In this document: positions 22,401 to 34,323 of the stretch, one piece after another
How the letters are laid out: every line of letters starts with the position of its first letter
Position numbering within the stretch: position 1 is the first letter of the stretch
From: Galerina marginata
Lineage: Eukaryota; Basidiomycota; Agaricomycetes; Agaricales; Galerinaceae
Length of the DNA stretch: 64,000 nt
Direction: 5' to 3'
Assembly (NCBI GenBank): GCA_023014335.1
Contig: JAECYW010000016.1
Coordinates: forward strand, 1,488,001 to 1,552,000
Made by a program: the position numbers and the translations under genes
Notes under the pieces: model-generated
What the model was told of the DNA's origin: nothing
The model's database searches: none
Seen by the model: the letters and a program-made list of their open reading frames with translations, nothing else

Positions 22401-23304
22401 TGGCGCTGTTGCTCTTCCACTTGGTGCGAGGAGGACGCGGAGCGGGACGATTGTGGGTCCGCTGCCTGCTGCAAGTGCTGCTGGGCCGGCTGGGCCGTTG
22501 CCTGCTGTTCCTCCAGGGGGTGAGGAAATGGGCACTGGTACCGGGGCGAGGGTGGGTTTGGGCCAAACGAGGAGGACGAGGAGCGGGACGATTGTGGCTT
22601 CTGGTTCGGGTGTTGGCGGGCGGGCGAGGAGCGGGTCTGTATTGAGGTCCGGCGCTAATACGGCGACGGCGGCGACGGCTACGACAAAGGCTATTATCAC
22701 TGAAGATAGCGGGATTCAATTGGTGGATGCTACTAACACCACGCGATCAAGAGGACCAGCCGCCGATATGGACGTCGAAAATTTGAACGATGAAGCAGAT
22801 ATGGATGCAGGCGCGGAGGCAGACATCGAGTGCTACGTGGACTCGCTGTACCTTCCTCAATTGACGTCCTCTCCGGACCCAATCGACTTCCTGCGCTTCG
22901 CGAGCATCACCGAAGAGGAAGAGCTCGACGAGCAGTTGGCGCTGGCACTGCCGCGCGGTAGTGCGCCGGCGAAGGATATGGCGTGGTTCGTCGCCGACGA
23001 GCCGCCTTCTCCCGAGGTGGTGAAGACGGATAAGGACGGGTACAAGAGTTTGGGTCTGCGGGGCGGGATTTTCAGAGGCAAGAGCAGGGGGTTCGGCATT
23101 GGGTGGAGGGCGGCGACCAAGGCTGCTCTTCACTTCCAGAGGGGGAGGGACAAGGGGAAGGGGAAGAAGAACTTGAAGGCGAGGTTCGAGGGGGTGGAAG
23201 AGGACGAGGCTGATGATGAGGGACCTAATCCGGCTGGAGTCGAGGATGTGAGCGACGACGAGCTGCTGCTTTGTCCTGGATCGACGGCTGGGCTTTGGGC
23301 TTGA
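19413..23304 (+). CDS. Large disordered protein with RTRSGTIV and LTRTHSLP repeats
   Basis: Three exons, 19413-19643, 19706-19962 and 20034-23304, encode 1252 residues. The protein is dominated by low-complexity Ser, Lys, Glu and Gly tracts. It has basic nuclear-localisation-like clusters (RKKRKL near residue 63, KTKTKKRKK mid-protein). Two short motifs recur: LTRTHSLP twice, and R-T-R-S-G-T-I-V three times plus a degenerate RARSGSVL, all in the Gly/Ala-rich part encoded at 22351-22645. A C-terminal conserved-looking block reads SLYLPQLTSSPDPIDFLRFA. The repeated Arg-x-Arg-Ser/His-Ser pattern would suit basophilic kinase sites or 14-3-3 docking. I recognise no domain. A nuclear regulatory role is inference. 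The long antisense ORFs over this gene are composition shadows. Confidence 0.78.
22351..22645 (+). repeat. Coding repeats RTRSGTIV (3 copies plus one degenerate)
   Basis: Copies begin near 22353, 22433 and 22573, each preceded by K/R-R and followed by Gly/Ala/Pro-rich spacers of irregular length. A degenerate RARSGSVL copy lies near 22620. Conservation of the octapeptide between variable spacers points to a short functional motif rather than a simple tandem duplication. Confidence 0.8.
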
Positions 23305-26300
23305 GCTTGAGCGCTGGAAGGATGGGATTTTGATTCGGTTTTTTGGTTTATCCTTCTCATTTCGCTTTCCTGGCTAATGTGTTTGCTCGTTCTAGGGAAG
23401 ATACCTACTGCTATCGTTCGGCCTAAGATGACTTGAGGTCTGGAGCTTGCCACCTGGTCTCGACGATGACGTCTTGCTTGGCTTACGATACGATAACTAT
23501 ATTCGCCAATTGCTCTCAACGACAACGTCCTACGCTCGATATGCTTCGCCTCGCTTTGTCTGTTCCTTGTCCTGGTTCTTCTCGTCGCGCCTGTCTTGGT
23601 GCCGCTGGGTGTTGCTTTAAACTTGATCGCTGTTGCTATTTTGCCTGGATGACCTATTCACTTGGTCATTTGCTCGATCGTTCATTTGCTTTTTCGATGC
23701 TACGAGAGGAGAAGATTGATTCCGAGACACTCGGACCTTGCGGCTTGCAGGCTAGAATCGGAAATCTGCTTTGGGTTACGGATTAATTCGCTCTCGATCG
23801 CGTTGTGTTATTCACTTGACTTGCGCACGTTTTATTACTCGCTTTCCTTGCTCTTAAAAGATTTTGCCGCCATCTTGCGCGTTGCTATCCACTGCATTCG
23901 CTTGTACACTACGTAACTTTTGCTTTCCGACCCTTTTGCTATACAGTGACGCTATCAACTTGTGGTTTCTTTTTTCTTGAACTGTAATCTGCTCTTTTTC
24001 GACGCGCCGCAGGAGATGGAAATTATTGCTGAAACGGCTTGTACTTGGGATTCGAATTGCATTTTTTCTCTCTTTCCTTGTCAATCGTCTATTGACCCGA
24101 CTTGCGAACTTTATATGTTTCTGTCTGCCCTTCAAAATGTCTGCCCTTCAAAATACCGTATGGTTCTTGCCAGCTAGTTATTACGGTTATAATAGTACCT
24201 GGACTCTTACGTTGCTTTCGACTGCATCTGGTTGCTTTCTCTTCCCTTCCTAAACTCTAACCCTTGCCTTTGACCCTTCTGCTTATGCTGTAACGCGATC
24301 AGCCTTTTAATTGCCAATGAATTTGTTCCAACAGAAGGTGGAGAAATGCTGTTGAGTGTTTGGAGAATGGGCCTGGACCATGCAAGGTTTCTTGCGCCAC
24401 TACTTACAAATAAGGAGACTTGAATTGCACTAATTATCATACCACTAACACCGAGCTACTACTTGAGTACCGTCACCGATTTACCGAGAAACAAAATAGT
24501 TATTGGCGATGGTGCGTCTAAAACTTTAAGTTCATCGCCGTGCGAGATCAGAGGAGTTAGTCGCAAGGTGGGCACTGGGGTGGGGTAGCTACTTCTCCGT
24601 CGACTGAGTGTATTCGCCAATTGTTCATTGATTTGCACTGGGGTGCGATTACGTTCGGGCAGGGATTTCAGGTCCTGACCGATAATCGTAGACTGCATTT
24701 AGCTGCCACACAATTGGTTTCTTGCGTCCCTGCAACTTTTGTGCTTGGAGGCAGACCCTTCAGAAGTTCGAAATCAGCGGCTCCCGATCCAAGTTGCCTT
24801 CAAGAGGGACCCTCGGTGTGGTATTGAAAATTAATGACCCCGTTTTCTAAAATGAGGAATTTATACATAATAAAATCTGTGGGCTTGGCTGGAGGAAATA
24901 GGACTCGTCGCGGGTCTACAAACTTTCTGGGTTCATAAACTAGTACTTAATCGCGGGTTTCCAAAATTAAGTGGAGAGAGTGCGTCTTAGTTGCCGGTCA
25001 TTACCGCGGTTTTTCTATCAGATATCCTCTGAAGCGTAGAAACCTGATTGGCTGTCAGCTGAAGAGAATAATGAATTCAAACCCCCTTCATGGGCAGCTG
25101 CCAGCCCGACATCGCCGTACATAAGGAGTAAGTTGGTCAGAAAACAGTGATCATATTACCTTGTCACGTTGGTACTTACATATAATTCTGGCATGTTTTT
25201 ATTCTTGCAGAGCTCCAAGTGCATCGCTATTATCATTTCTTATCATCTGGGAACCCGGCGAATTGGTGCGAAGCACGGCGATCAGCCAAGGCGTCTATTC
25301 GTCCGCATATGCGTGATAACTGATTCCGTGTTGCCTCCGTTTTGGTTCCGTTCCATTAGGGCTGATAAACATCGGGGCATTAAAGTTTAGCAGTTAACAG
25401 TTACAGGCTTTCATGAAGACCACACGCCAGATCCGTCAAGAACGACAAAGGGGCGACCATAAGTCATTGAATAGAGTTAGACAGTCGTTCGGACTTGACA
25501 TCTGGGAAATGAAAGGAGCATTGAAGTTCAGCTCCCACGAATCCGACCGGAAGGTCGCTAGACCCCTGACGACCATGGTTTGTCCCATCTCTCTGCTCAT
25601 CGAGTGGCCCGAGCAAAGCGGCGAGCTCTGCATCGAGAACTAAACTTTCTCAGGTGATTGAAACGCCTGACGCGCCCTGTGCATGGCTATATTTTGCTTT
25701 TTGAAATCATTTGTTGGACTTGGACATATGGAACTTGGCAAATCACCAAGCGGCACTGTCTGTTTCCCGCATTTGAAAGGAGTCTCCGATTCCGAATACT
25801 TACGGAGAGATGTGTGGCTCATGACATGCGAGTCCAGGTACGAAGTGAAGCCGGCCTACGCTGTCTGAATCCCAGTCTCGCAGGAACGAAGGCACCACGA
25901 AAGATCCCCGCGGCCATAGGTCTGGTTTCGAAAATCTTTCACTTCTCCGATATGGGGTGACTTGATAGATGCACTGGGCCAGTGTGTGGAGCCATGTTCA
26001 GTGCCGTCGCTGCCGCGTCACGCCTGAAAATGATCGGGCAGCTGGGTCTGTGATGTTTTTGAGTCCTGCAACCCATAACTAATACCTGAAGTTGCTGGGC
26101 AATGCCATCTCACAGAGCTGAAGCTCCTGGTTTCGGAAATGCGTGCTATAACCAATTTATGGTGGGGGACTCGGAGCTGTACGTCCTTTGAAAGTTTCAG
26201 CCCTCTAGAACCTGTCTAGAACTGGATATTTTTGGGCCTTCGCCCTTTGGCTGGCTAAAGAGCGTTTGAATCTAAGTACCAGCGCCGGTCTCAACTAGAC

Positions 26301-28077
26301 CTAAATGGGTCCAGCTACATTCCAATTCTCTTGCCAGTCTAGCTGGGCGATCCTTGGTCGGTGACCGAACTTGCGTCATGGCATAATAATACTCAGATAG
26401 AAAACTCCAAGGATGCATATGGTTTGTAACGACTGGCAATGCTGGGTGCCTTGCGCTGCGCTTCCGATTTAGCCCGGAGCCAATGCGGGACCGACGGCTT
26501 CGAGCTCAATCAAGTTCATGAGACTCGTCTCTTTCCCGAGACATTCGGGACATTTGTTGGTGTCGGGCAATGATTTCCATTGTCATCACCTATACGCTGT
26601 TGCGCCGGTACGGTGGTCTTGCGAGAAGTCAAAGATCCTCCTGATATCCCTCGTGATCCGCTCAAGGAACCTCCGAAAATACATTTACTACTGGGTAGCA
26701 TAAGCCCATGCGATGTTGCTCCGTGATGGGTGAAGAATATTCACTGCAACTATGTTATTCTGGATGGCAGTAAATTCGGCATGTATCCACCAGCAAGGAG
26801 TGGTGAATTCAGCAGGAACGTTTTCATTTTTTTGATGGATGGCTTAGCCGTCAGACGAGCCACCTCACCAGCTTGGATGAGGGGTCTCTAATTTGAAGCA
26901 AATCAAACGAACATCTCTTCTGAATTCTTTCTTCCGGAATTTAGAGCCTAAAGTGGTTCCAAGGTTTTCAGTAGCTATGAGCCCATTTTTGTACCGCGAC
27001 CGCAGCTATGGTAGTTTACCACTTAAGCATGTTGGTGTGAGCGTTACCTGGTAAACTTGAGGCAAACATTACTTCAGCGCCCACATCCAAATGCGTCTAA
27101 AGAGATAGAGATCCATCAAACTCAGATTGGCAGACGTTAGATGGCCAGGTTCGAGCATTCCAACCCTGGTTGTAAAACGTGTTTTCGTTTGCAAGTTCGT
27201 CAAGTTGACATCGACGTACCCGCCCACATGCAGACTAAGGGCGACATGTTGACCCTTGCCGAGTCCACGAAAGCAGCCTTCTGAAGATGCTCTCCACGCG
27301 AACGAGGAGCAGTTTCCGGCGATATGCAAGGATTGTCCGAAGTCGCGTGCTCAACTTTAGGGAGCCAGCACACACTGATCGTAAAGTCTGCGTAATATGT
27401 TGACGGGCAAAAATGCACTGGAACATCAATAATTTGGAAGTCGGAAAAATGGGACGACCACCCGACGCTTACCGACGTACAGTGAGAACGGTGAAGGGAT
27501 CAATACTGCCCGCGAGCAGATGGTGTGAATTGAAAGAAAACCCTTGCGTGGCCAAAATATTAATGAGGTATTTTCTAGTGGGACGTGTGAATAGAGATGC
27601 AATGAATTGATGGAAAATTTGGTACTAACTCGTTAGAGATGCGATGCTAGGGCAAGGGTCTGCAATGTCTTCCTGTAATTGCTGGACGACGAGCCGCCGC
27701 CGCCGCCGCCGCCTTGCTCTCTCAAAGGAACGGTGCCATTTTCGCCGGACTTGTCGATCAATACCGACCCATCGGCCAAGAGTGCAGGGGGTACCATCAC
27801 GACACTGCAGAGTCTTCAGTTTTGTTTGGGGGGAGGGGGGTACAAATGAAATGGGATTATTTGACAGCTAAAAGGAAACAAGGGAAGAACAGGGATAGCG
27901 GGACGAAATCAAGTAGTTCAGAATAAAATACAGAAGAAAAGATATTATGGGGCATCAATCAACTTTGCCATCTGCTCTATCCACAAAAGATAAAAAGTAA
28001 AATTTGCAAAGAAAAAAAATTGAAGCGAAATGAACGCTTCCCTCCAAGTAATGCGAACTATCTCATTTGAACGCCGT
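23305..28077. other. Gene-poor interval
   Basis: About 4.8 kb without a supportable gene. The first kilobase is T/C-rich and probably the 3' flank of the preceding gene. A 16-bp direct duplication (tctgcccttcaaaatg/a) occurs at about 24122-24153. Short ORFs in 24.4-27.9 kb show no protein-like continuity. The end, near 27900-28077, is A-rich and adjoins the HP1 stop codon. Confidence 0.5.
27693..27713 (+). repeat. (GCC)7 microsatellite
   Basis: Seven perfect GCC trinucleotides. A poly-G run (ggggggagggggg) follows about 115 bases later. Not inside a supported coding region. Confidence 0.95.
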
Positions 28078-29118
28078 TCACGAAGATTCAGGTTCGTCAG
28101 CTTGTCTCCATCTGAGGTTGGACTCGTAGAAGTCAATCATCTGTGTGGTTACGTGAATATCCCGTGAATTCATGAGAAATCATCGCACTCACCTTGAGAG
28201 GAAAACGCGACTTGCAAACGTCCGAATATTCCTTGACACCTTCTCCAGTTTGGCTACAAAGTTGGGCATTATTAGTTGGCAAGATTCGTATTGAAACTCG
28301 AACAACGCACAGTGAGAAGAACACCAGCAATTTGTTGCCCTTTCGTTCGACGGTGTCCACGCTTTTGACCAGCCCCTCCCAATTTTCCAGGTGCATGTAA
28401 GGCTTCATGTTTCCGATAGGCTTATCAGCTGCCACCGTAGGCTCAGGCGAAGTATTCTTGGCCTTTTTCGCATTGGCTTTTGCAGGCTGCGCCGAGTCTT
28501 TCCTTGCCTTCTTAGCTGGCTTTTCAACGGGTTCATCGACGTCCATTTCATCTTCGGACTCGGGTTTTTGGGAAGTGGACTTGCGACCACGTTTTTTCGT
28601 TGATATCTGCTCGACTTCGGGAGAGTCCGCTGTCGCCGCAGACTTGCGTCCTTTCTTTGGAGATTTTTTGTCAACCGACTTCCTCCCAGAAGCAGGACCA
28701 GCTTTTTTCTTCAATGGATTCTTTTTCCAGAATTCGTTGACAAGGTCTTGGGCATTTCTAGGAAATAAAGAAACGATGAACATTCAAAGGTGTGGATTTT
28801 GGATCCCGTGCTTACATGGCATCAGTCTCGTCAACCCAACTGTTGTCGTCAGGTCCGTAGCCTTTCCATTTGACGAAGTAGCCCATTCGGCCCTAAAATC
28901 GCGCCAAAACGCGTCGTTAGCGCCAGTAAAGGGGCCATGCTGTGTTAAATTGTACATACGTCAGGAAAATAGCCGCGTTTCGCGTCGAGAACCTCTTCAA
29001 TCTCGTATTCGGTGGCAGCTTCAGACCCCTCATTCTCAGATTCAGCATCATCTTTCACGGGATCAGCCTTGGATTTCGATACTCCTTTGTTGGAATCTTC
29101 ACTATCAGAACGGGCCAT
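28078..29118 (-). CDS. HP1: Heterochromatin protein 1-like (chromodomain and chromoshadow domain)
   Basis: Five exons, 29118-28960, 28892-28816, 28757-28311, 28253-28193 and 28140-28078, give 268 residues. The chromodomain (about 38-90) begins YEIEEVLDAKRG, continues GYFVKWKGYGPDDNSWVDE and ends AINAQDLVNEFW. Its aromatic-cage positions (Tyr, Trp, and a second aromatic) are kept, as needed to bind methylated H3K9. A lysine-rich hinge with nuclear-localisation-like KKRGRKS and KKARK follows. The chromoshadow domain (about 202-262) has HLENWEGLVKSVDTVERK and ends FYESNLRWR, the dimerisation module that recruits PxVxL proteins. The start at 29118 was preferred over an in-frame upstream ATG at 29238 because family members start close to an acidic N-terminus. 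It acts in the nucleus in gene silencing. Confidence 0.93.
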
Positions 29119-29430
29119 GTTGGTGAGGCGAAAGACACGAGAAGACGGCGAGGTGGCAACAGGCAAGACGTTGAAACAGCGTGAGAACAAACTTTGGCCA
29201 CGAGCAAAGATTTGAACCCCATGCACAAACAATGGCATTGGGTGGAGAACTGCAGAGGGGGTTCACAAGAAAAAGAAACACTCCAGATTACTCTTTACAA
29301 TCCGTGATAAGTCAACTTATAATGAAGGTGTTACTGTCAAGAATTTCAGTGTATTCGTACATCAAGCCGTTTTATAAAGATATGAGGAAGAGTGGGCAAT
29401 AATGGAGGTAAGCACAGAATCTATCAGTAG
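29119..29430. other. Intergenic region between HP1 and Y14 genes
   Basis: 312 bases between two genes on the same strand. It holds the HP1 promoter and 5' leader and the Y14 3' flank. No extra gene is visible. Confidence 0.6.
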
Positions 29431-30150
29431 TTATCTTCGTCGGTTGGGACTGGCGCTACGCCCTCGCGCAGGTCTACCCTTTTTGGGACCAGAGGGCGGT
29501 GGTCGAACGAATGCATAGTCACATTGAATAGCCTGTTCCAGTAAAGGCGACCCAGATGCCCCATCGATTGCTGCCTGGGCATCTGTCATTGTCTCGTATT
29601 CAACCAACGCATAACCCTGAAGGATGAAAGGTATTAACATTTTAGAAACTGATTGGCGCTACGTGGTTTGTGACAAACCTTCACATAACCTGTTCGACGA
29701 TCAAGGTTCAAATGCAGGTTTTTGATCTCTCCAAACTCGGCAAACTTATCCTGGACATCCTCCTCGGTCGCTTCTTCGTGGACATTCGTGACAAGGACGA
29801 TCCAACCTTCGACGGCTAGATAAAAACCTCAGTACGATACAAGAAAGTCGTGCAGGGTAGAGCGACGAACACCTGGCAGCCCTAGTATCCGAATCCTTGG
29901 TCTGCGTACTCTCAACGCGATCGTAGGTCGGCTCGGCCGCGACGGTTCCCTCGTTTCCACCTACATTGGACGCGTATTGGTTGAGGGTTTGACATGTAAT
30001 ACTGGAGCATGATTACCTGTATTCTGAAATCCTCTGCCTCTCCTTCTCACAGCACCCCCCGACGTCACTTTGAGAAAATTGTTCGTTAATGATGGCCTTC
30101 ATGGCAAGTAATAACTTACTATCATCAATATTCATCTCATCGTCGGACAT
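29431..30150 (-). CDS. RBM8A: RNA-binding protein Y14 (exon junction complex subunit)
   Basis: Five exons, 30150-30120, 30067-30017, 29960-29871, 29815-29679 and 29616-29431, encode 164 residues. It begins [10 protein letters not shown]. The single RRM (about 61-140) has RNP2-like WIVLVTNV preceded by the family signature ARSVEGW, then [34 protein letters not shown] and RNP1 GYALVEYET. The C-terminus is Arg/Ser/Pro-rich ([11 protein letters not shown]), as in animal Y14. Y14 pairs with Mago on spliced mRNA upstream of exon junctions and acts in export, localisation and decay, consistent with an intron-rich genome. The donor of intron 3 (GTTCGT) is weak; it was selected because it restores the invariant Ser before VEGW. 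Confidence 0.93.
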
Positions 30151-30940
30151 TTTGAATTGCTTTCGCCAGTCGTTGGTCAAGTTGGTTCAAGTACAGGAGC
30201 GTGACGTAAGTAGTCACACAGAGAAATTCATGATCAGAACCACATCCGCCGGCCGGCCGAAATGGCCGGAGCTTATTGGCCTGAAACGTGATTCTGTCAC
30301 TTGGGAAACAGTCGTCGCATATAACCTTTCATGTAGAAAAGACCACGTAGTGTGGATGCCGACCAAGCAACGATCTAAGCATAAATGTGATGCGCTGTAA
30401 GCTCGTTTTCTATGCATCTGGAATGTCATAGACTGCCTTAATTTCCAGGTATAGCGCCTACCAAGGTTATATTCGGACTTCATCTCTTGGAAAAAGGAAA
30501 CGAGCATGCTGACTTGCCGTTCGACTTCAGGCGCTCAATAAAGGAATCAAACAAAGGTCTTCTTGACGTTTGTTCAATTGCTAACCGACAGTTGTTTATT
30601 TTGATCCCGATCTTTTTTGTGACTTCCACGGGCTCCCCATTCTTAAGCCCTTCCCCGTGTATTTGTGCCTGAACCTGTTTGAACATGCAAATAGTTACCT
30701 TTCTGGATTAATCTCCAGCGGATCGTGATTTGTGAATCGCGATTCAGCTTGACCGATTTTGGTCGAGAATCTTACCAAAGTTTCAAGCTATTCGCACCCT
30801 ACACGGACCGACTTCAATCAACATCTCCGCGCACGTATTAAAAGCGAGGTATCTTTCTCGGAAACCACCAGCTCGCAGGACCCGTTTCCTTTTGCTACTT
30901 TGCTTCCGCTTTTTATTTCATTGTCGTTAGCTTTGTCGTC
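30151..30940. promoter_or_regulatory. Divergent intergenic region between Y14 and MYND genes
   Basis: The starts of two divergent genes flank 790 bases. A G/C palindrome-rich block (ccggccggccg) lies at about 30249-30259. A gaatcgcgattca inverted sequence lies at about 30734-30746. No gene was found in between. Confidence 0.5.
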
Positions 30941-31662
30941 ATGCACGCAGTACCACTCATTAATCACCCATGCACCCTCTGTGGCCGCGCCACCTCTATG
31001 TGGTGTAGTCGTTGTCAGAGTGCTTGGTATTGTTCGCCAGAGCATATTCATAGCGTCAGTAAAGCTTCCCCCCGCCCCTCTACTTTCCAACTGACCTTGT
31101 GTATGCAGGACTGGCCTCGTCACCGACGGGAATGCATCCCTGCAATGAGTCCCCCTAACTCATACAACGTCAATATGATTGCCACTCCACCCCCTGCGGA
31201 GCCGCAGTTTGTCACAGTTTCCGCCATTTTGTTCTCCCCGGAAGATGGTGAGTCTAACCACCGAACAAATATCTACGCAGCTAATCATCGAAATGGAAAG
31301 AACGTCCGAAAATCGTAAACGTTAGTTGCCGGCCGTCGCCTAAAGCATCTCAAGGGATGTGCCCCATCCCCATTCTGGACAACTATTTCGACGGAAACGA
31401 AGTCGCGCACCTGGTCCTAACAGAAGGACTAAACGGCGAACCTTTACGCTTCCCCCTCCACCTCTGGTACGCTCCACAAATGCTGCAAAAAGGGAACCCG
31501 GTCAATCGGTCGATCTTCCACATAACATCTGGAGCTGCCGAAAAACCGTGGTGTGGTCCCGTCGTTGTTCTGAAGTTCAACGGGTCTCGAAGACAAGGGT
31601 ATTCGGACGCGGGCTCGAACGACCTTCCAGCCCTTTCTGCCTATTTCCTGGCCTACAAGTAA
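30941..31662 (+). CDS. MYND-type zinc finger protein
   Basis: Three exons, 30941-31054, 31109-31247 and 31301-31662, encode 204 residues. The N-terminal MYND finger (about residues 11-48) shows CTLCG, WCSRCQSAWYC and HxxxC after the first splice (DWPRHRREC), with the zinc-binding Cys and His residues all present. The remaining ~150 residues are a conserved Agaricomycete extension: CPIPILDNYFDG, LTEGLNGEPLRFPLHLWY, and WCGPVVVLKFNGSRRQGYSD. MYND fingers mediate protein-protein contacts, often with proline-rich transcriptional regulators. No SET domain is present. The second intron ends AAAG rather than a YAG. It was chosen because the apparent CAG acceptor upstream leads to a stop, whereas AAAG lies just after a CTAAT branch site and restores the frame. 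Confidence 0.85.
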
Positions 31663-32917
31663 AATTCATGGTACGACCCATCGGAAGGTATTCTCTGCAA
31701 TGAACCACCTCCCTAATAATTTATTTTTAGTCCACTCCCACCCAGGGTCGTCTCCGGATCGATTATTCTAGAAATTTGACCCTGCCTGCTATTCATACAC
31801 TATCTATTGCTCAACACTCATCATCTTGTAATTCATTGTAGCCATATTGCCTAAGTATTTACCCCAACTGTCTTTCCACCACCTCTCGAGCTAGTTCAAT
31901 AGAACATAGAAAAAGCTTCCTCTCGCACTTGTAAAGACCCTAGGTTCTTCGTATCTTTTTATCTTTTGTAATAACTCGTACCTTCGAGTCATCTTGGCGC
32001 CTATTACGATGTGATCGAGCAAACGGATGCAGATCTTCTTTTGATCGACCGAAAATAGCAGGACACATCAAGAATTTTGGTGCAAGAACCGGTAGAAGCT
32101 TTTTTGATTTTGATCATGAGAAAGGTCTGTGACGCGGCATTCACCCACCGTATATCCCTCTGTTTTCTCTCCTGATGAAAAATGAGACTAATCTAAGGTG
32201 TAGCATTTGAGTTGTACGTCTGGACCTGTTTTGAAGAAGTCGGAGGCAGAGAGACGCAGAGCTTCCAACCGAATCAAACAGACCGCGTAACCGACACTGT
32301 ACCGGCGGCGTACATGCCTATTGCTTCCTGTGCTAAGGGAGCTCAAGCCTGCAAGGAATCCAAATTTAAGTTATGTCGATGTTGCGTCGGATTCACGGTA
32401 GGTATCCAAGTGGAGTCTATACGCGTAAGAGTGTTCGTCACAAGTTCGTCAAATGCAGAAAAAAATGAGGCTTGTAGAGTATTTTTAGCCGGGGCACTGG
32501 TTAACAAGATTTCAATGAGACCGCGTTTTCTAGCTCCAATATGAAGGCTCCATTGCAAATGTAAAAAAAAAATAGGCAAATGTGTCAAAACTTGGGCACT
32601 ACGTTCGAATTCTCTAGACTCTAATGATGATCCGAAGGCTGGCTCGGGCTAACAGAGTGGCGTATAATTTAGCGGCGACTGATAACCCTTGGAGAGAAGG
32701 TCAGCTGGATTGGGGTATCAATAGGCTGTCAAGTTTACCTGGACCAAAGTAAACGCTCGGGACATATGTAGTGCGACACAAAGCTGAAGGAGGGGATCAT
32801 AGCCATGCTGAAGGCTCTATTATGTAAGAAAGCTTATGTAAACCCTAACCTAACCCGAACTTAGAGAAAGTTGGAAATTCAAGATGTCTGGTTGACCTTG
32901 AACTTTTTCTTTCCACC
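31663..32917. other. Intergenic interval
   Basis: Contains the 3' flank of the MYND gene and the upstream region of RRP4. A short telomere-like run (aaccctaacctaaccc, 32841-32856) lies 60 bases before the RRP4 start. No coding sequence was recognised. Confidence 0.55.
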
Positions 32918-34220
32918 ATGATCTCCTTTTCTTCATTCCGCTCGAAACATCAAGATGCAAACTATCCAGAGACTTTCCATCATCCAAAGCACGACGAAGA
33001 TTTCATGGACCTTGACCTGGACGATTTTGAGTCTCAAGGACCCAGATTAACCTGTGCAGGAGAATCTTTAACATCTTCACAACTCTACATGCGGTGTGGA
33101 CTCCTCTGCTGTCGTATAACTTCTCCGTCTGACTATCAGGTGAGGCAGAGGTCATGGGACATATGTGGATAACGAGGAGGTCATCGCATCTGTCGCAGGG
33201 ACCATTGAGCGCGTCAATAAACTTGTAACTGTTCGGGCCATCCGAAGTCGGTGAGAACGGAGATTCGCCAATCACTTCAGTCGGTCTGTCATCTTACTTC
33301 GGGAGATTTGCGACAGGTACAATCCCGAAGTAGGCGATCTTGTGGTGGGACGTATAACGGAGGTACCTCAAACGGTGCCGTTCGACCTGAAAGGTGCTGA
33401 TCATTGAGTCTTCCAGGTACAACCTCGCAGATGGAAAGTGGATGCCCATTCAAGGCAAGATGCAGTCCTTATGTTATCGTCAGTAAATTTGCCCGGTGGT
33501 GTCCAGGTGGGTACATTTGCATCGCCATCATTCGAATGTTGTCAAATTTGACAAGTCACTCATATATGGAATATTCAATAGCGGCGTAAATTAGAGAGTG
33601 ATGAACTCCAAATGAGAGGCTTTTTCGAGGAAGGAGATTTGTTAGTCGCCGAAGTGCAGGCTTTCTTCTCCGATGGCGCAATGTCGCTCCATACTCGATC
33701 ACTTAAATATGGAAAGGTGCTATAGTTCACTACAGCATTGATTAAAATTCTGACGATTATCCAAAATAGCTTCGGAATGGGCAGCTAGTGGTGGTCGCTC
33801 CCATACTAGTTCGACGCCTCAAGTCACACTTTCTGACATTACCGTGTGGTGTTGACCTGATTCTCGGCCTGAACGGTTACATCTGGATAAGTAAACACGT
33901 AAAAGAAAACGAACAAGAGGGAGAAGAGGGCTTTGATGCAGAGGCCGTGTATTCCAACGTAAACGATGTCAGTACTATTATCTCACCGATTATACAGATG
34001 TTGATGAAATTAATATCAGGAAATTGACGAATCGACACGAACAGCGATATCGCGAGTTACGCACATAATCCGGGTGCTGACCTCGCATTTTATCCCATTG
34101 ACGGACACCTTGTTGCTTGAAGCCTATGAATGGGCAGTCGAACACGAGACCGATGTGAAAGACCTGCTTCAACAGGACTTTGGCGACGCGTTGGTGGCTT
34201 CTGTCACATCTGGGCGGTGA
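32918..34220 (+). CDS. RRP4: Exosome complex component RRP4
   Basis: Seven exons, 32918-33093, 33149-33250, 33317-33362, 33417-33506, 33582-33716, 33770-33967 and 34020-34220, encode 315 residues. The N-terminal domain has the [20 protein letters not shown] block. An S1-type OB fold follows ([19 protein letters not shown], then [19 protein letters not shown]). The family signature [20 protein letters not shown] is present, then [15 protein letters not shown] and a KH-type domain ending [19 protein letters not shown]4 caps the RNA-exosome ring together with Rrp40 and Csl4 and guides RNA into the channel for 3'-5' processing and decay, in nucleus and cytoplasm. All splice phases close and the length fits the family. 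Confidence 0.93.
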
Positions 34221-34323
34221 ATGGAAAGTACTGTATGGATTGTTCCGTAAGATCCGAGACTGATGATATGAGGGAAAATAATTGTTAGCGAAAGGATGCA
34301 GTACATACCTTCTTCGAATTCGT

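Noticed and set aside
20841..22719. Long reverse-strand ORFs (up to 418 codons) opposite the RTRSGTIV-repeat gene
   Set aside because: Their composition is the mirror of G/C-rich, low-complexity coding sequence (Ser/Pro/Arg runs), no domain is present, and the plus strand has a complete spliced gene.
29203..29222. T-loop-like ggttcaaatc on the reverse strand, suggesting a tRNA
   Set aside because: Flanking bases cannot form the T stem and no anticodon or acceptor stem pairs were found at the right spacing.
29119..29238. N-terminal extension of HP1 from an upstream in-frame ATG at 29238
   Set aside because: The added 40 residues look like translated leader sequence and HP1 family members normally start close to the acidic N-terminus. 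Kept as a minor alternative only.
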